DNA from: Pseudanabaena sp. FACHB-1998
GTDB taxonomy: Bacteria > Cyanobacteriota > Cyanobacteriia > Pseudanabaenales > Pseudanabaenaceae
DNA: 38,902 bases
Direction: 5' to 3'
Assembly (NCBI RefSeq): GCF_014696355.1
Contig: NZ_JACJQA010000047.1
Location: 1-38,902, forward strand
In this document: positions 1 to 9,774 of the stretch, piece by piece
Position numbering within the stretch: position 1 is the stretch's first letter
Layout of the letters: each line of letters opens with the position of its first letter
Notes under the pieces: model-generated
What the model was told of the DNA's origin: nothing
Database searches by the model: none
The model's input: only the letters and a program-made list of their open reading frames with translations
Position numbers and translations under genes: made by a program

Positions 1-62
1 CCTGCGTTATACTCTGACCAGTTGCGGATCTGATATTGCTCTTTCATTGGCTGTTTTGCCAT
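1..62 (-). CDS. Transposase N-terminus (partial, IS5-type)
   Basis: An open frame starts at the ATG whose first base is 62 and runs off the left edge after 20 codons. The residues include QYQIRNWSEYN, which resembles the opening of DDE transposases of IS5/IS903 elements, where a Y-x-I/V-x-NW-x-x-YN segment precedes the catalytic domain. No catalytic residue is visible in the part present. It sits just inside the terminal repeat that ends at 113, which supports the call. Whether the gene is intact beyond the edge is unknown. Confidence 0.6.
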   Translation of the reverse strand, partial: MAKQPMKEQYQIRNWSEYNA

Positions 63-113
63 CCTTATTTATATTTAATCTACCCTTCCATCCCTCTTTT
101 ATGCAACAACGCC
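1..113 (-). mobile_element. End of an IS5-family-like insertion sequence, cut by window edge
   Basis: The first 113 bases look like the 5' terminus of an insertion sequence read on the minus strand. The presumed outer end at 113 reads GGCGTTGTTGCAT on the minus strand, which resembles the terminal inverted repeats of the IS903-type branch of the IS5 family. A transposase reading frame begins about 50 bases inside. The other end and the target duplication lie outside the window, so whether the element is intact cannot be judged. The family assignment rests on the end sequence and 20 residues of protein recalled from memory. Confidence 0.6.
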
Positions 114-185
114 AACCACAAGTATGAATGGCGGTGTTTCTTGCTTTCATCCATACTTGGGGTTTTATACCAACTCAAATTGATT

Positions 186-224
186 AAAGAAGGATGACAA
201 AGCTAAGCTTTGTCATCCTTCTTT
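186..224 (-). terminator. Palindromic terminator of the 223-4788 kinase gene
   Basis: A perfect inverted repeat: 18-bp arms (186-203 and 207-224) around the trinucleotide TAA, closed by GC on each side. It begins inside the stop codon (223-225) of the minus-strand kinase. The A-rich left arm gives a U-rich end to a minus-strand transcript. It is a member of the GC-NNN-GC palindrome family described in the findings. Confidence 0.7.
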
Positions 225-3200
225 ACAGTTGATCGTAATTTAATGATTGGAAAAATTCGGCTACTTGTAGTGCTTCTATTTCCATTTCTTGAATAAGAGT
301 TTCTACTTGATTAATATTATCTTGTAAATAGTTATGGCTTTGAATACATGATTTACATAAAAATTGTAGATCTTGACAGAGATTAAAAAGCTTGATAGCT
401 CCAAAAGTACCACTTCCTCCCTTGAGGGCATGGCTTTCATGGTCAATTGTTTCTAAATCAAGCTGCTTTATCGATTCTTGCATTTTGGCGATCGCCATTT
501 TTGTATGCCTTAAATAGATGGAGATTAACTTGGATAGATTTTTTTCTCCGACTGAATTCTTGAGGTTGGAGAGGGTTTGTGAATTTATGGACTGATCGAT
601 TTTGCTTTGATTAAGAATTTTTACTGTTTTTTGTAATACTTCGATCAGAGTTTCACTCTGTAAGGGCTTAGTGAGATATTCATTCATGCCAGATGCTAAG
701 GCAGAGTCGCGGGATTCATTAAAGGCATTAGCTGATAGCCCAATAATCCAAGGAGAATAATTAGGTAATTGACGGATCTTATGACTTGCAGTTAATCCGT
801 CCATTACAGGCATTTGAATATCCATGAAAATAAGGTCGTAAGAATTTTTTTCAACTGCTTGTAATGCTTCTAATCCATTATTTACGGAATCACTTTTGTA
901 GCCTAGTCGATCTAGCATAATCAGCAAAATCTGTTGGTTAACGAGATTATCTTCTGCCACTAAGATTTTTAATGGATGCTGGTTTGATAGGTTAATACTT
1001 AGGGATGATGATATCGGTATTGGAGATGGTGGGATAGAAGGTAGCTTTTGCTGGAAAATATCACTATATGCTTGATAAAGCTTAGCTGGAAAAATTGGCT
1101 TGGTAATAGAAGTTACAAACTTTAAGGGATGAAGATTTACGTGTGTGTTGATTGACACCAAGAAGATGAATTTCAATTCTGGATTAATATTTTGAAGATC
1201 CTTTGCTAGTTCTATTCCCTCCACATCGGCTAAGTTACTATCGATGAGAATTACATCAAAATCATGCTGATGTAGTAATTGCAGAGCATCCGCAGCACAA
1301 TAGACATTTGTAACTTCGATCGCCCAAGACTGACTATATAAAGATATGGCTTCTTGAATTGTTGTACTATTGCTGATGCTAAGAATCTGCTTCCCTTTAA
1401 TACTATCGTCGATTTCGGGCGGTATCGTTCTTACCTCTTTAGCTTGTATAGAAAACTTAAAAGTTGAACCTTTGTCAACATCGCTTTCGACTGAGATCGA
1501 GCCTCCCATTAGTTCACACAGTTCTCTACAAATTGCTAATCCTAGTCCCGTACCGCCATATTTGCGGTTAATGGAGCCATCGGCTTGACTAAAAGCTTGA
1601 AATATCTTGTCGATCGCGTCAGGAGCAATGCCAATACCCGTGTCACGTATTTGAAAAATTAATTCATGGATGTTACTGGATTGATCTATTAATCTAGAAT
1701 CAACAGTAATCACAATTTCTCCATTTTCTGTAAATTTAACCGCATTGCTTACCAAATTGACTAAAATCTGGCGTAAACGATTATAGTCACCCATAAACTG
1801 GGTTGGTAAGTTCTGATTGATTAAAGCTACTAGTTCTATGGATTTTTCGGTAATACGGGAGGTCATCAGATTTACGACTTCTTCCACACATTGTTGCAAG
1901 CTGAAAGTATGTTCTTCTAGTTCAAAACGTCCAGACTCAATGCGTGAAAAGTCAAGGATGTTGTTAATTACGGAAAGCAAAATATCACCGCCTTGACGAA
2001 TTGTCGAGACATATTGTTGCTGTGAGGGAGACAAGGGGGTATTAAGCAAAATATCGGTCATGCCAATTACTGCATTCATTGGCGTTCGCAACTCATGGCT
2101 CATGACTGCAAGGAATTCACTTTTGGCTTGATTGGCTGCCTCAGCGAGTTTTGCGGCTGTAAGTTTGGCTTCAGTTTGCTTGCGTTCCGTTACATCTTCT
2201 ACGCTGGTAATAATTTGTAGAGGTTTATTATTACTATCTTTGATCAGACTAACTCGACTAATAGCATCAATGATATGACTATCTTTATGAATATATTGCT
2301 TTTCAATTTGGATATGAGTAGTTTCATCATTAACAAGACTCTGCAAAGCTGCAATAGTTATACCTATGGAATCAGGATGGGTAATATCGAGTGCTTTCAT
2401 ATTTAGCAATTCGCTGGCGGAATAGCCATAGATCTTACAAAAGCTTTGATTGACGTTTAAGAAGTTGCCGTCTAAATCAAGAGTGGCTATACCAACTGGT
2501 GCATTCTCAATCGTTAGACTCAGAATTGCTTTGTTATATTGTAGTTTTGCGGCTACTGCTAGGCGATCGCTAATATCTTGAGCAGTGCCATTTAGCTTTA
2601 TGATGCTTCCATTTCCATTATATTTCGCATGACCTCTGGCTTCAACATAGCGCTTTAACCCATGAGAATCTAATGCTTGTAATTCTAATTCTATACAATA
2701 GGATTTTCCTGTTTCAATAGTGTTCTGAACAGCATCATGTAGTTTTCGACCAGAGTCTAGGGTATAGTCGAGGAGATGTTCTTCATAGTTGGGAGTCCCT
2801 CCTGCTGGGTCTCGACCAAAAATATTAAACAACTCTTTTGACCATGTAATCTTGTTAAGTAAAATGTCCCATTCCCAACTGCCGATCTTTGCAGCTTTTT
2901 GGGCTTCTTCTAGCTTGGCTTCACTTTCTCGCAAGGCTAATTCGATCTTTTTGCGATCGCTAATGTCTTGAGCAGTTCCATAAAGTCTGCTTACCTGTCC
3001 ATCAGTGTTAAATTCTGCATGACCGATCACATAAAGGTAACGATAAGAACCATCGGTTTGCGATATTCGCAATTCTTGATAATATGACTCACCTTTACTG
3101 ATAGTTAGTTGTATAGCTTGTGAGTGTTTTGCGCGATCTTCCTCGATGTACAGTAGCAAGACATCTTCATAGGAAGGAGCGCCTAGATTAGGATCACGAC

Positions 3201-4788
3201 CGTAGATATGAAATAACTCCTGCGACCAATTAGCCTTATTAGAGATAACATCCCATTCCCAATTACCAACCTTGGCGACTCGCTGAGCTTCTTCTAGCCT
3301 TGCTTCACTTTTGCGTAATTCCTTTTCGATCGCCTTCATATCACTAATATCGCGTCCTTCAGGAATTAGTAAAGCTACTTGTCCTGATTCATCGCGGAGG
3401 GGACGAATAGAAAAATCAATGGTCACTACGGTTTGTCCTGCGCCTAATATATCAATTTCATAACGAATAAATTCACCTGAAGCGGCTCTCTTAACTGATT
3501 CTTGGACACTATTTCGAGTTGCTTGAGAAATTGAGAACCAGTCTGTCTCCCATAGGGGTCTACCAATTACTTCCTCACTTTTTATGCCCCCAAAGTCAAG
3601 AGCAGTTTGATTGGCTTCTAATAAAATTCCTTCATTGCTTAGTAACCCCGTAAACTGAAAGGTGTTGTTAAAGATGCCTTTGAATTTTAGTTCACTTTCC
3701 TTTTGATCGCTAATATCAAAAGCTGAACCACGTAAAACTGAAGTTTTACCATCAAAAGCTAAACCTAGATAAGCATTATCGCGAACCCAGATAATTTTAC
3801 CATCCCGCCTGATCATCCGATATTCGCAACAAAAGGGTTCGCCTGTTTCTATTGTTTTGCCAACCTGCTGCTGGACGCGATCGTGATCGTCAGGGTGAAC
3901 GTAGTCTGTCCAACTATTAAAAAATCCAGCATCCCATTCTGCGGCTGGCACATCTAAAAGAGCTTTTAACTGAGGGCTGATATAGGCAAATTCAGTACCC
4001 TGAGAAATTGGCGACACGTAGGACACACTGGGAATCTGTTCGATCAAAGTCCGATATTGATTAGTCCAGTGAAATATAGTGTTATAGGCAAGTTCAGATT
4101 TTTCTATCTGTTCGACTAAAATAGATTTTTGATATTCTTTAATGAGGAAAATCTCTAGTTGAGTAGCTATTTGTTGCATTAAGGTGATATCGTCTTGGCT
4201 CCAAGATGTATCAAAGGATTGATGGGTAATTCCTGTACATTGCTGAACTGTTAAAAATCCCCATAGGGACTGTTCGCTATTCAGTTCGGGTAAGATAATT
4301 GGGGTCAGGATCAATCTCTTGCCAAAAAATATTTCTGCTAGCCTTTCTGGGCATTGGGTTAAACCAGAGGTGTACAAATCGAAAATTGTCCCTGAATTAG
4401 TCCCTGAATTGCTTTCTCCCCATTGATATTCTTCATTCAAGATTGTTTCGATACTGGGCTGTATGCAAATATCACAGTTAGGAGCGATCGCTTTGGCTAT
4501 GGTCTTTCCCTGAATTCCACGGCTCTGATTCGCTTCCCCTGATTGATCAATTTTCACTATAGCTACATGAACTGCTTGAAATAAATTTAAGAGTTTGGTC
4601 GTAATTGTCTCAAAAACTTCTTCAATATTTTCAATCCCTCGAATAGCTTGTAAAATTTCATTACTAATGAGTATTCTTTCTCTCAGTTGTTCTATCTTTA
4701 AAATTAATTGTTCAGCCTTGATCGAATTTTCTTCTGTTTTCGCTGATTTATCACTTTCAGTATTTAAGTTATGAGATAGATTGCCCAT
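223..4788 (-). CDS. Multi-PAS hybrid sensor histidine kinase with two receivers and an Hpt domain
   Basis: A very large (1521 aa) soluble phosphorelay kinase; no membrane segment is visible. Approximate domains in order: N-terminal coil (20-50); a GAF-like domain (50-215) without an obvious bilin-binding signature; five PAS domains (about 245-365, 370-485, 495-615, 625-745, 750-870); HisKA with H898 in VMSHELRTP; HATPase with N box (NLVSNAVKF, about 1011-1019) and G boxes (DTGIGI, GGTGLGL); receiver 1 (1133-1240); receiver 2 (1273-1390) with D1323; and Hpt with H1453 in HALKG. Receiver 1 keeps D1183 and K1230 but lacks the usual N-terminal acidic pair, so it may not be phosphorylated. PAS3 and PAS4 look like a tandem duplication (both start EEAQ..AK.G.WEWD). 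The phosphate path would be H898 to D1323 to H1453 and on to an unknown partner. The signal sensed is not evident. Confidence 0.92.
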   Translation of the reverse strand: MGNLSHNLNTESDKSAKTEENSIKAEQLILKIEQLRERILISNEILQAIRGIENIEEVFETITTKLLNLFQAVHVAIVKIDQSGEANQSRGIQGKTIAKAIAPNCDICIQPSIETILNEEYQWGESNSGTNSGTIFDLYTSGLTQCPERLAEIFFGKRLILTPIILPELNSEQSLWGFLTVQQCTGITHQSFDTSWSQDDITLMQQIATQLEIFLIKEYQKSILVEQIEKSELAYNTIFHWTNQYRTLIEQIPSVSYVSPISQGTEFAYISPQLKALLDVPAAEWDAGFFNSWTDYVHPDDHDRVQQQVGKTIETGEPFCCEYRMIRRDGKIIWVRDNAYLGLAFDGKTSVLRGSAFDISDQKESELKFKGIFNNTFQFTGLLSNEGILLEANQTALDFGGIKSEEVIGRPLWETDWFSISQATRNSVQESVKRAASGEFIRYEIDILGAGQTVVTIDFSIRPLRDESGQVALLIPEGRDISDMKAIEKELRKSEARLEEAQRVAKVGNWEWDVISNKANWSQELFHIYGRDPNLGAPSYEDVLLLYIEEDRAKHSQAIQLTISKGESYYQELRISQTDGSYRYLYVIGHAEFNTDGQVSRLYGTAQDISDRKKIELALRESEAKLEEAQKAAKIGSWEWDILLNKITWSKELFNIFGRDPAGGTPNYEEHLLDYTLDSGRKLHDAVQNTIETGKSYCIELELQALDSHGLKRYVEARGHAKYNGNGSIIKLNGTAQDISDRLAVAAKLQYNKAILSLTIENAPVGIATLDLDGNFLNVNQSFCKIYGYSASELLNMKALDITHPDSIGITIAALQSLVNDETTHIQIEKQYIHKDSHIIDAISRVSLIKDSNNKPLQIITSVEDVTERKQTEAKLTAAKLAEAANQAKSEFLAVMSHELRTPMNAVIGMTDILLNTPLSPSQQQYVSTIRQGGDILLSVINNILDFSRIESGRFELEEHTFSLQQCVEEVVNLMTSRITEKSIELVALINQNLPTQFMGDYNRLRQILVNLVSNAVKFTENGEIVITVDSRLIDQSSNIHELIFQIRDTGIGIAPDAIDKIFQAFSQADGSINRKYGGTGLGLAICRELCELMGGSISVESDVDKGSTFKFSIQAKEVRTIPPEIDDSIKGKQILSISNSTTIQEAISLYSQSWAIEVTNVYCAADALQLLHQHDFDVILIDSNLADVEGIELAKDLQNINPELKFIFLVSINTHVNLHPLKFVTSITKPIFPAKLYQAYSDIFQQKLPSIPPSPIPISSSLSINLSNQHPLKILVAEDNLVNQQILLIMLDRLGYKSDSVNNGLEALQAVEKNSYDLIFMDIQMPVMDGLTASHKIRQLPNYSPWIIGLSANAFNESRDSALASGMNEYLTKPLQSETLIEVLQKTVKILNQSKIDQSINSQTLSNLKNSVGEKNLSKLISIYLRHTKMAIAKMQESIKQLDLETIDHESHALKGGSGTFGAIKLFNLCQDLQFLCKSCIQSHNYLQDNINQVETLIQEMEIEALQVAEFFQSLNYDQL

Positions 4789-5063
4789 GATTTTTTGGAT
4801 CGTGAAGTTGATTTATTCAGGAAAACAAGCTCTTCTGGTCTTGCAGCACAAACTGTATATTTTGATACAATAAATCAAGATTTAATAGGCATATAACCGT
4901 TGTGGTCAAAGGATTCTAATTGCTATTAGTTAAAATTATCTCTATAAACCCAGAAGAGCCGAAAAACACTGAGTTATATAGAAAATAATCATCTTAAAAA
5001 TTGAGACTTATACTATTCATATCAGTCCCCCCTATAAAACTAGTATAACCGCTTTATTCATGC

Positions 5064-5122
5064 TTAATACCAATTCATAAAAGTGTGATCACACTTTTAT
5101 GAATTGAAAATCAAACCCAGAA
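5064..5122. repeat. Dispersed palindromic repeat, family B, copy 1
   Basis: A 36-bp perfect palindrome (5071-5106, centred on TGATCA) is flanked by TTAATAC on the left and by CAAACCCAG on the right. A second copy in the opposite orientation lies at 25174-25230 and shares both flanks and the AAGTGTGAT core. The repeat is thus longer than its palindromic heart. Confidence 0.6.
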
Positions 5123-5147
5123 TGTATAGCTGTTGATATTCTTAACC

Positions 5148-5190
5148 AAAGAAGCCAGTTGCGGCGTTTCGCACCGCAACTGGCTTCTTT
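5148..5190. repeat. Long hairpin in a divergent spacer
   Basis: Perfect 17-bp arms (5148-5164 and 5174-5190) enclose a 9-base loop. The right flank continues into GATTTGTCCTAATGCAAG, the outer shell also seen around the 14745-14773 hairpin. Lying between divergent genes, it is not a terminator of an annotated transcript. Confidence 0.65.
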
Positions 5191-5362
5191 GATTGTGATT
5201 TGTCCTAATGCAAGATTAAAGCGAATAATTAGCGATGGATGGGCGAAGCTACGTATCCCTAATTATTTACTGAGAAGGCTGCAACTGCTTACTAGATTTT
5301 ACTTTTTGAGGTTTGCTTAGGAGATTTGCTACACTGACACAAGTAATCTCTAGTATTGATTG

Positions 5363-6838
5363 ATGATCATGAGAAGTAACCTGCTACTTACCAAAGAACT
5401 ACCTAACTTGCAATATGCCCTTGTAGGCGATCGCTTTGACGAAACATGGGAAGCCCCTCTCTCAATTTTATTAGGACTTGGTCGGGCCGCAGGAGCCGAT
5501 TTTGTAGAATTTTTTCTAGAGCGCAATAACTATATAAGTTGTCTTGCCGAAGACGACACTATAACCAGTATCTCTCCAAGATTGTCAACAGGTGCAGGTA
5601 TTCGAGTTTTTAAGGGCAAGGCTGATTGCTACGTCAGTACTAATGATTTAACTTTTTTAGGGCTTAAATCTTCTCTCGAAAGAGCTTTATCTATTGTCGG
5701 ATTACAACTTCCTTCTCAAAACTCAATTATTCCTTCTATTCAATTAGAACTATTTCGTGATTATGCTGCTAAGAGAAGCAAAGATGAATGGATTTCTCAA
5801 TGTAGTCCTATGCGTGAAATGGGAGAGATTTTGCTAGGGGCTAATCAGTTACTAGCCCAAAAAGGTAAACATATTCAATCAAGGCGATCGGGTTACTTTC
5901 GAGATTGGCAGGAAATTCTAGTAGCAGCGAGTGATGGCACATTTGCTAGAGATATTCGCTTGACTCAGTCGGTCGGGTCTAACTTGCTTTGTGCGGATGG
6001 TGCAAATCGCTCATCGATCAATAAACGGGTTGGCGGTACGAGCGATCCCAGCTATTTACGCCATTGGGACTATGAACCTGTGGTCGATGAAATTGTGGAA
6101 GCCGCAGGAAAAATGCTCTACGCTGATTATGTGGAATCTGGCTCCTATCCCATTATCATGGCAAATCAATTTGGCGGTGTCATCTTCCATGAAGCCTGTG
6201 GTCATTTACTAGAAACGACAGGGATTGAGGCAAAAACTACACCTTTTGCGGAAATGAAAGGTCAAAAAATTGCCCATGAAAATCTCACGGCATGGGATGA
6301 AGGACGCTCTGAAGAAGCTTTTGGAACTATTGATATGGATGATGAGGGAATGCCGACCCAACGCACTCTCTTGATCGAAAATGGAATTCTGAAAAACTTT
6401 ATTAGCGATCGCGCGGGAGAGTTACGCACTGGTCATCCACGCACAGGCAGTGGTCGCCGTCAAAGCTACGCCTATGCCGCCGCAAGTCGGATGCGAAATA
6501 CTTACATTGATGCGGGAGAATTTTCTCTCGACGAATTGTTTGCGACCGTAGACAAGGGCATCTATTGCAAAAAAATGGGTGGCGGTAGTGTTCTTCCAAC
6601 TGGACAATTTAACTTTGCTGTTGATGAAGCCTATTTAATCGAAAATGGCAAAATTACTAAACCTCTTAAGGGTGCAACCCTAATTGGTGATGCTAAGGAA
6701 GTTATGCAGGAAATTTCGATGAGTTCCCGCGATCTTGAGCTAGCCGCAGGTTTTTGTGGTTCTGTCAGTGGTAGTGTTTATGTCACTGTTGGTCAGCCCC
6801 ACATCAAAGTTGATGCCATCACCGTAGGTGGTCGTTAG
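5363..6838 (+). CDS. tldD: TldD-type metalloprotease subunit
   Basis: A TldD/PmbA-family protein of about 491 aa, close to the usual 480. TldD and its partner TldE form a cytosolic zinc protease that in other bacteria degrades unfolded short peptides and matures modified peptides such as microcin B17. The zinc-binding HEACGH motif is present (about residues 276-281), as are the family's long glycine- and arginine-rich segment ([14 protein letters not shown]) and the C-terminal AGFCGSVSG cysteine region. I start at ATG 5363; the frame opens at TTG 5360, and ATG 5369 is also possible. No clear ribosome binding site decides between them. TldE/PmbA is not in the window. Confidence 0.93.
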   Translation: MIMRSNLLLTKELPNLQYALVGDRFDETWEAPLSILLGLGRAAGADFVEFFLERNNYISCLAEDDTITSISPRLSTGAGIRVFKGKADCYVSTNDLTFLGLKSSLERALSIVGLQLPSQNSIIPSIQLELFRDYAAKRSKDEWISQCSPMREMGEILLGANQLLAQKGKHIQSRRSGYFRDWQEILVAASDGTFARDIRLTQSVGSNLLCADGANRSSINKRVGGTSDPSYLRHWDYEPVVDEIVEAAGKMLYADYVESGSYPIIMANQFGGVIFHEACGHLLETTGIEAKTTPFAEMKGQKIAHENLTAWDEGRSEEAFGTIDMDDEGMPTQRTLLIENGILKNFISDRAGELRTGHPRTGSGRRQSYAYAAASRMRNTYIDAGEFSLDELFATVDKGIYCKKMGGGSVLPTGQFNFAVDEAYLIENGKITKPLKGATLIGDAKEVMQEISMSSRDLELAAGFCGSVSGSVYVTVGQPHIKVDAITVGGR

Positions 6839-7221
6839 GTTTCAATAAATAGGTAGTGGGCAGCAAAGCCGCCCACTACCTATTTATTGGTGAAATAGGA
6901 TTGTGACACTCCGCGTGCATCACAGTTTATGAGATTTAATCGCGCTAGCTACCCATTAGTCAGGCAAGCTACTACCCTCTTACAAATGTTAATTTTTGGT
7001 TTTGATAGAAAATCAACTTTATTGCAATATTTTTTCGTACTATCAGTTGTTTTTTAGTGTTGTCTAGGGTATGCTCATTGGCTAGCTACATAAGAAAACT
7101 AACTACTGGCTTCCATTTGCATTTAATTTACTTGAATAGTATCTTTTTGTAACTGATTTGCGACTGCTATATCATTAAAACCAATTGTATTGATTAAGCT
7201 TTCTAGTAAGGTGAACGGGTC
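6839..7221. other. Spacer between tldD and the second kinase
   Basis: A 383-base spacer. It begins with the tldD terminator hairpin (6843-6889). The rest is AT-rich without a convincing ORF. A GCTAGCTAC-like segment occurs twice (about 6944-6953 and 7080-7089). The promoter of the 7222 kinase must lie here, but I cannot place it. Confidence 0.5.
6843..6889 (+). terminator. Palindromic terminator after tldD
   Basis: Perfect 19-bp arms (6843-6861 and 6871-6889) enclose a 9-base loop that contains GC-AAA-GC. It starts 5 bases after the tldD stop, and the right arm ends in a T-rich run. Confidence 0.75.
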
Positions 7222-9702
7222 GTGCAAGCAAATGTGATCGATGTTCCTCAATCAACGATACTTGTGGTTGACGATGATCCCGATATTCGCCATGAGCTAG
7301 CATCTGCATTGAGAGATCATGGCTATAGCGTAAAGACGGCAGGAGACGGAAGTGAAGCCCTATTGTTGGCAAATACGGATTTACCTGACTTAATTTTGTT
7401 GGATGTGTCGATGCCATTAATGAATGGCTATGAGGTATGCCGACTTCTCAAGGCAAATACTGATACCGAAGATATCCCCATTATCTTTATCAGTGGTAAT
7501 GAAGATATTAAAGATAAGCTTGAAGCTTTTTCAATTGGTGGGGCTGACTATATTACTAAGCCACCGCAAATGTCGGAAGTTTTTGCGCGTGTACATTTGC
7601 ATTTAACCCTCAGACATTTGCAAATGCATCTAACTCAAAAAAACCATGAACTGTCGCAAGCGGTCTTTGACAGAATTGGTACGCTCAAGGATCTCCAACG
7701 CACTAATCTTTTGCTGCACGCTCAGAAAGAGGCAGCGATCGATGGTATTTTTGCGGTAGATGAACAAGGTCGAATCGCTAGTTTTAATCGCCGCTTTTGT
7801 GAAATGTGGAATATTCCCCATGATCTGCTCATTGGGGAAGGAGTTGATGCTCAGATTAGTGGTTATCCCTTGGGGGCATTTTTAATTAAGTCCTATATTC
7901 CTGAAGTTTTAGTTAACTTGTTAGAGACTACCTATGACGATCCTGATGTCGTTAGGCGGGGTGAAATTGTTCATGGCGATCGCATATTTGACTATTACAC
8001 CAGCCCCGTTAACTCGGATCAAAAAAGATTTTTTGGCTTGATTTGGTGTTTTCGCGACATTACGGCTAAGAAACAAGCGGAGTTACGGCAATCGCAATTA
8101 ATGGAAGATCTTCGTCAAGCCAAAGAAGAAGCGGAGGAAGCGGTACGCACTAAGGCAGCATTTCTAGCAATGATGAGTCATGAAATTCGCACACCGATTA
8201 ATGGGGTGATCGGGATGACTCAACTGTTAGCCGTTACGGAGCTTAATAGCGAGCAGTCAAAATATGTAAGGACGATCCAAGTAAGTGGCGAAATGCTGCT
8301 CTCTGTGATTAATGATATTTTAGACTTCTCGAAGATCGAATCAGGAAAATTGGAATTAGAGAATGCTCCGCTAGATGTCAGAGCCGTAGTGAGAGATATC
8401 TATGATGTGCAGTTGGTCAAAGCTAAAGAGAAGAAACTGAAGTTTGAAGTGAGTATGCAGTCTAATGTGCCGCCATTTATTGTGGGAGATGTCACCAGAC
8501 TGCGTCAAATTTTATTGAATCTTGTATCCAATGCGTTGAAATTTACCGAATCTGGCGCTGTCAGAATTTCTGTGCGATTAGTTTCCGATCGCCTTCCTCA
8601 GGATGATGTTCCCTTTCAGGTGCTTTTTTCGGTCAGCGATACAGGGATTGGGATTAGTGACGAACAGATGCAACGATTATTCCAACCCTTTACCCAAGCC
8701 ACAGCTTCTACCTCTCGTAAGTATGGAGGGACGGGGCTAGGACTAGTTATCTGTAAAAAACTAGTGGAAACAATGGGAGGGCAAATTCAAGTGGAAAGTC
8801 GAACTAATCAAGGTTCTACCTTCTCATTTACAGTAACTACCCAAATCGCTAAGGAGCAGCCATCCTACACATTGCAAGATGCAATGAATAAAAATGTTGT
8901 TTCATCGGCAAGACTGGGCGATCGCTTACCCCTCAAGATTTTGATTGCAGAGGATAATTTAATCAATCAAGAGCTAGCAATGGGAATGCTGATCAAGATG
9001 GGCTATCAACCTGATGTGGTGGATAATGGCTTAGCTGTGCTTGAAGCCCTACAGGTTAAGCATTACGATTTGCTATTGCTCGATGTCCAGATGCCTGAAA
9101 TGGACGGTTTAGAAACTGCTGACTACTTAGTTAACCATTGGGAGGAGTTACAAGCGGGCTATGAGCGTCCGACCATTATTGCCATGACCGCAAGTGCAAT
9201 GCAAGGCGATCGCGAAATGTGTTTGCGGGCTGGGATGGACGATTACATCAGTAAACCCATTATGATGGACTCTCTGCAACGCACGATTGAAAAGTGGGCT
9301 TTGGGTAGCCATATTGAGGGTGAAGCAACTTTAATTCCTAATGTCCCACCAAAAACGGATGTTCCTTCCGTCATCGATCACGCTGCCATCCAAAACCTCG
9401 AACAAATTAATCCAAAGTTGATTGGGCGCATGATTCATCTATTTACTACTGAAGAAGCTCCTGCTCTGTTGGAAAGTCTGCGTAGGGCGATCGCTAATAA
9501 CGATCTTAAAGAAGTCAGCTATAGCGCTCACACGCTTAAAGGTAGCAGCAATATTTTAGGGGCGAAGGCTTTAGGTAGGCTATGTCAGGAGGCTGAACTC
9601 AAGGGTAAGAAGGGTGAAGATACAGGATTGACTGCTCTATTTATGGAAATTGAGCAGCAGTATAAAATTGCTTGCCAAGAGCTATCTAAATTTGCCAGCT
9701 AG
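7222..9702 (+). CDS. Hybrid histidine kinase REC-PAS-HisKA-HATPase-REC-Hpt
   Basis: An 826-aa cytosolic phosphorelay kinase with a receiver at the N-terminus. Domains: REC1 (12-128, acidic pair DDD at 17-19, phosphoacceptor D61, K113); a coil (135-170); PAS (about 172-285); HisKA with H320 in MMSHEIRTP; HATPase (about 415-540; NLVSNALKF, DTGIGI, GGTGLGL); REC2 (571-690, D621, K678); and Hpt (about 725-815) with H770 in HTLKGSS. All signature residues are present, so a complete internal relay H320-D621-H770 is likely, with REC1 taking input from another kinase. The start is GTG at 7222; AAGG at 7208-7211 is a plausible ribosome binding site. No membrane segment is seen, and the PAS ligand is unknown. 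Confidence 0.93.
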   Translation: MQANVIDVPQSTILVVDDDPDIRHELASALRDHGYSVKTAGDGSEALLLANTDLPDLILLDVSMPLMNGYEVCRLLKANTDTEDIPIIFISGNEDIKDKLEAFSIGGADYITKPPQMSEVFARVHLHLTLRHLQMHLTQKNHELSQAVFDRIGTLKDLQRTNLLLHAQKEAAIDGIFAVDEQGRIASFNRRFCEMWNIPHDLLIGEGVDAQISGYPLGAFLIKSYIPEVLVNLLETTYDDPDVVRRGEIVHGDRIFDYYTSPVNSDQKRFFGLIWCFRDITAKKQAELRQSQLMEDLRQAKEEAEEAVRTKAAFLAMMSHEIRTPINGVIGMTQLLAVTELNSEQSKYVRTIQVSGEMLLSVINDILDFSKIESGKLELENAPLDVRAVVRDIYDVQLVKAKEKKLKFEVSMQSNVPPFIVGDVTRLRQILLNLVSNALKFTESGAVRISVRLVSDRLPQDDVPFQVLFSVSDTGIGISDEQMQRLFQPFTQATASTSRKYGGTGLGLVICKKLVETMGGQIQVESRTNQGSTFSFTVTTQIAKEQPSYTLQDAMNKNVVSSARLGDRLPLKILIAEDNLINQELAMGMLIKMGYQPDVVDNGLAVLEALQVKHYDLLLLDVQMPEMDGLETADYLVNHWEELQAGYERPTIIAMTASAMQGDREMCLRAGMDDYISKPIMMDSLQRTIEKWALGSHIEGEATLIPNVPPKTDVPSVIDHAAIQNLEQINPKLIGRMIHLFTTEEAPALLESLRRAIANNDLKEVSYSAHTLKGSSNILGAKALGRLCQEAELKGKKGEDTGLTALFMEIEQQYKIACQELSKFAS

Positions 9703-9711
9703 AATTCACAG

Positions 9712-9758
9712 TAAAATATTTTTGTGGTGCGGCGAAGCCACACCACAAAAATATTTTA
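9712..9758 (+). terminator. Palindromic terminator after the second kinase
   Basis: Perfect 18-bp arms (9712-9729 and 9741-9758); inside these, a further GGC-GAA-GCC stem. It lies between the kinase stop (9702) and the ABC ATPase start (9775), leaving only 16 bases before that ATG. Confidence 0.7.
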
Positions 9759-9774
9759 TGGCACGAATTTTAAT

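Larger units (their letters stand above)
4789..5362. other. Divergent spacer between the kinase and tldD
   Basis: This 574-base gene-free spacer carries promoters for both flanking genes, but none is clear enough to place. It holds a 10-bp inverted repeat, GCTCTTCTGG at 4829-4838 and its complement at 4950-4959; a 36-bp perfect palindrome (5071-5106); a long hairpin (5148-5190); the dispersed 15-mer TTGTCCTAATGCAAG (5200-5214); and a short stem, GAGATT/AATCTC, just before tldD. The flanking genes point outward, so none of these can be a terminator for them. Confidence 0.6.

Noticed and set aside
9724-9774. GTG start at 9724 for the ABC ATPase
   Set aside because: It lies in the terminator hairpin 9712-9758 and would add residues unlike the family; ATG 9775 gives a normal start.
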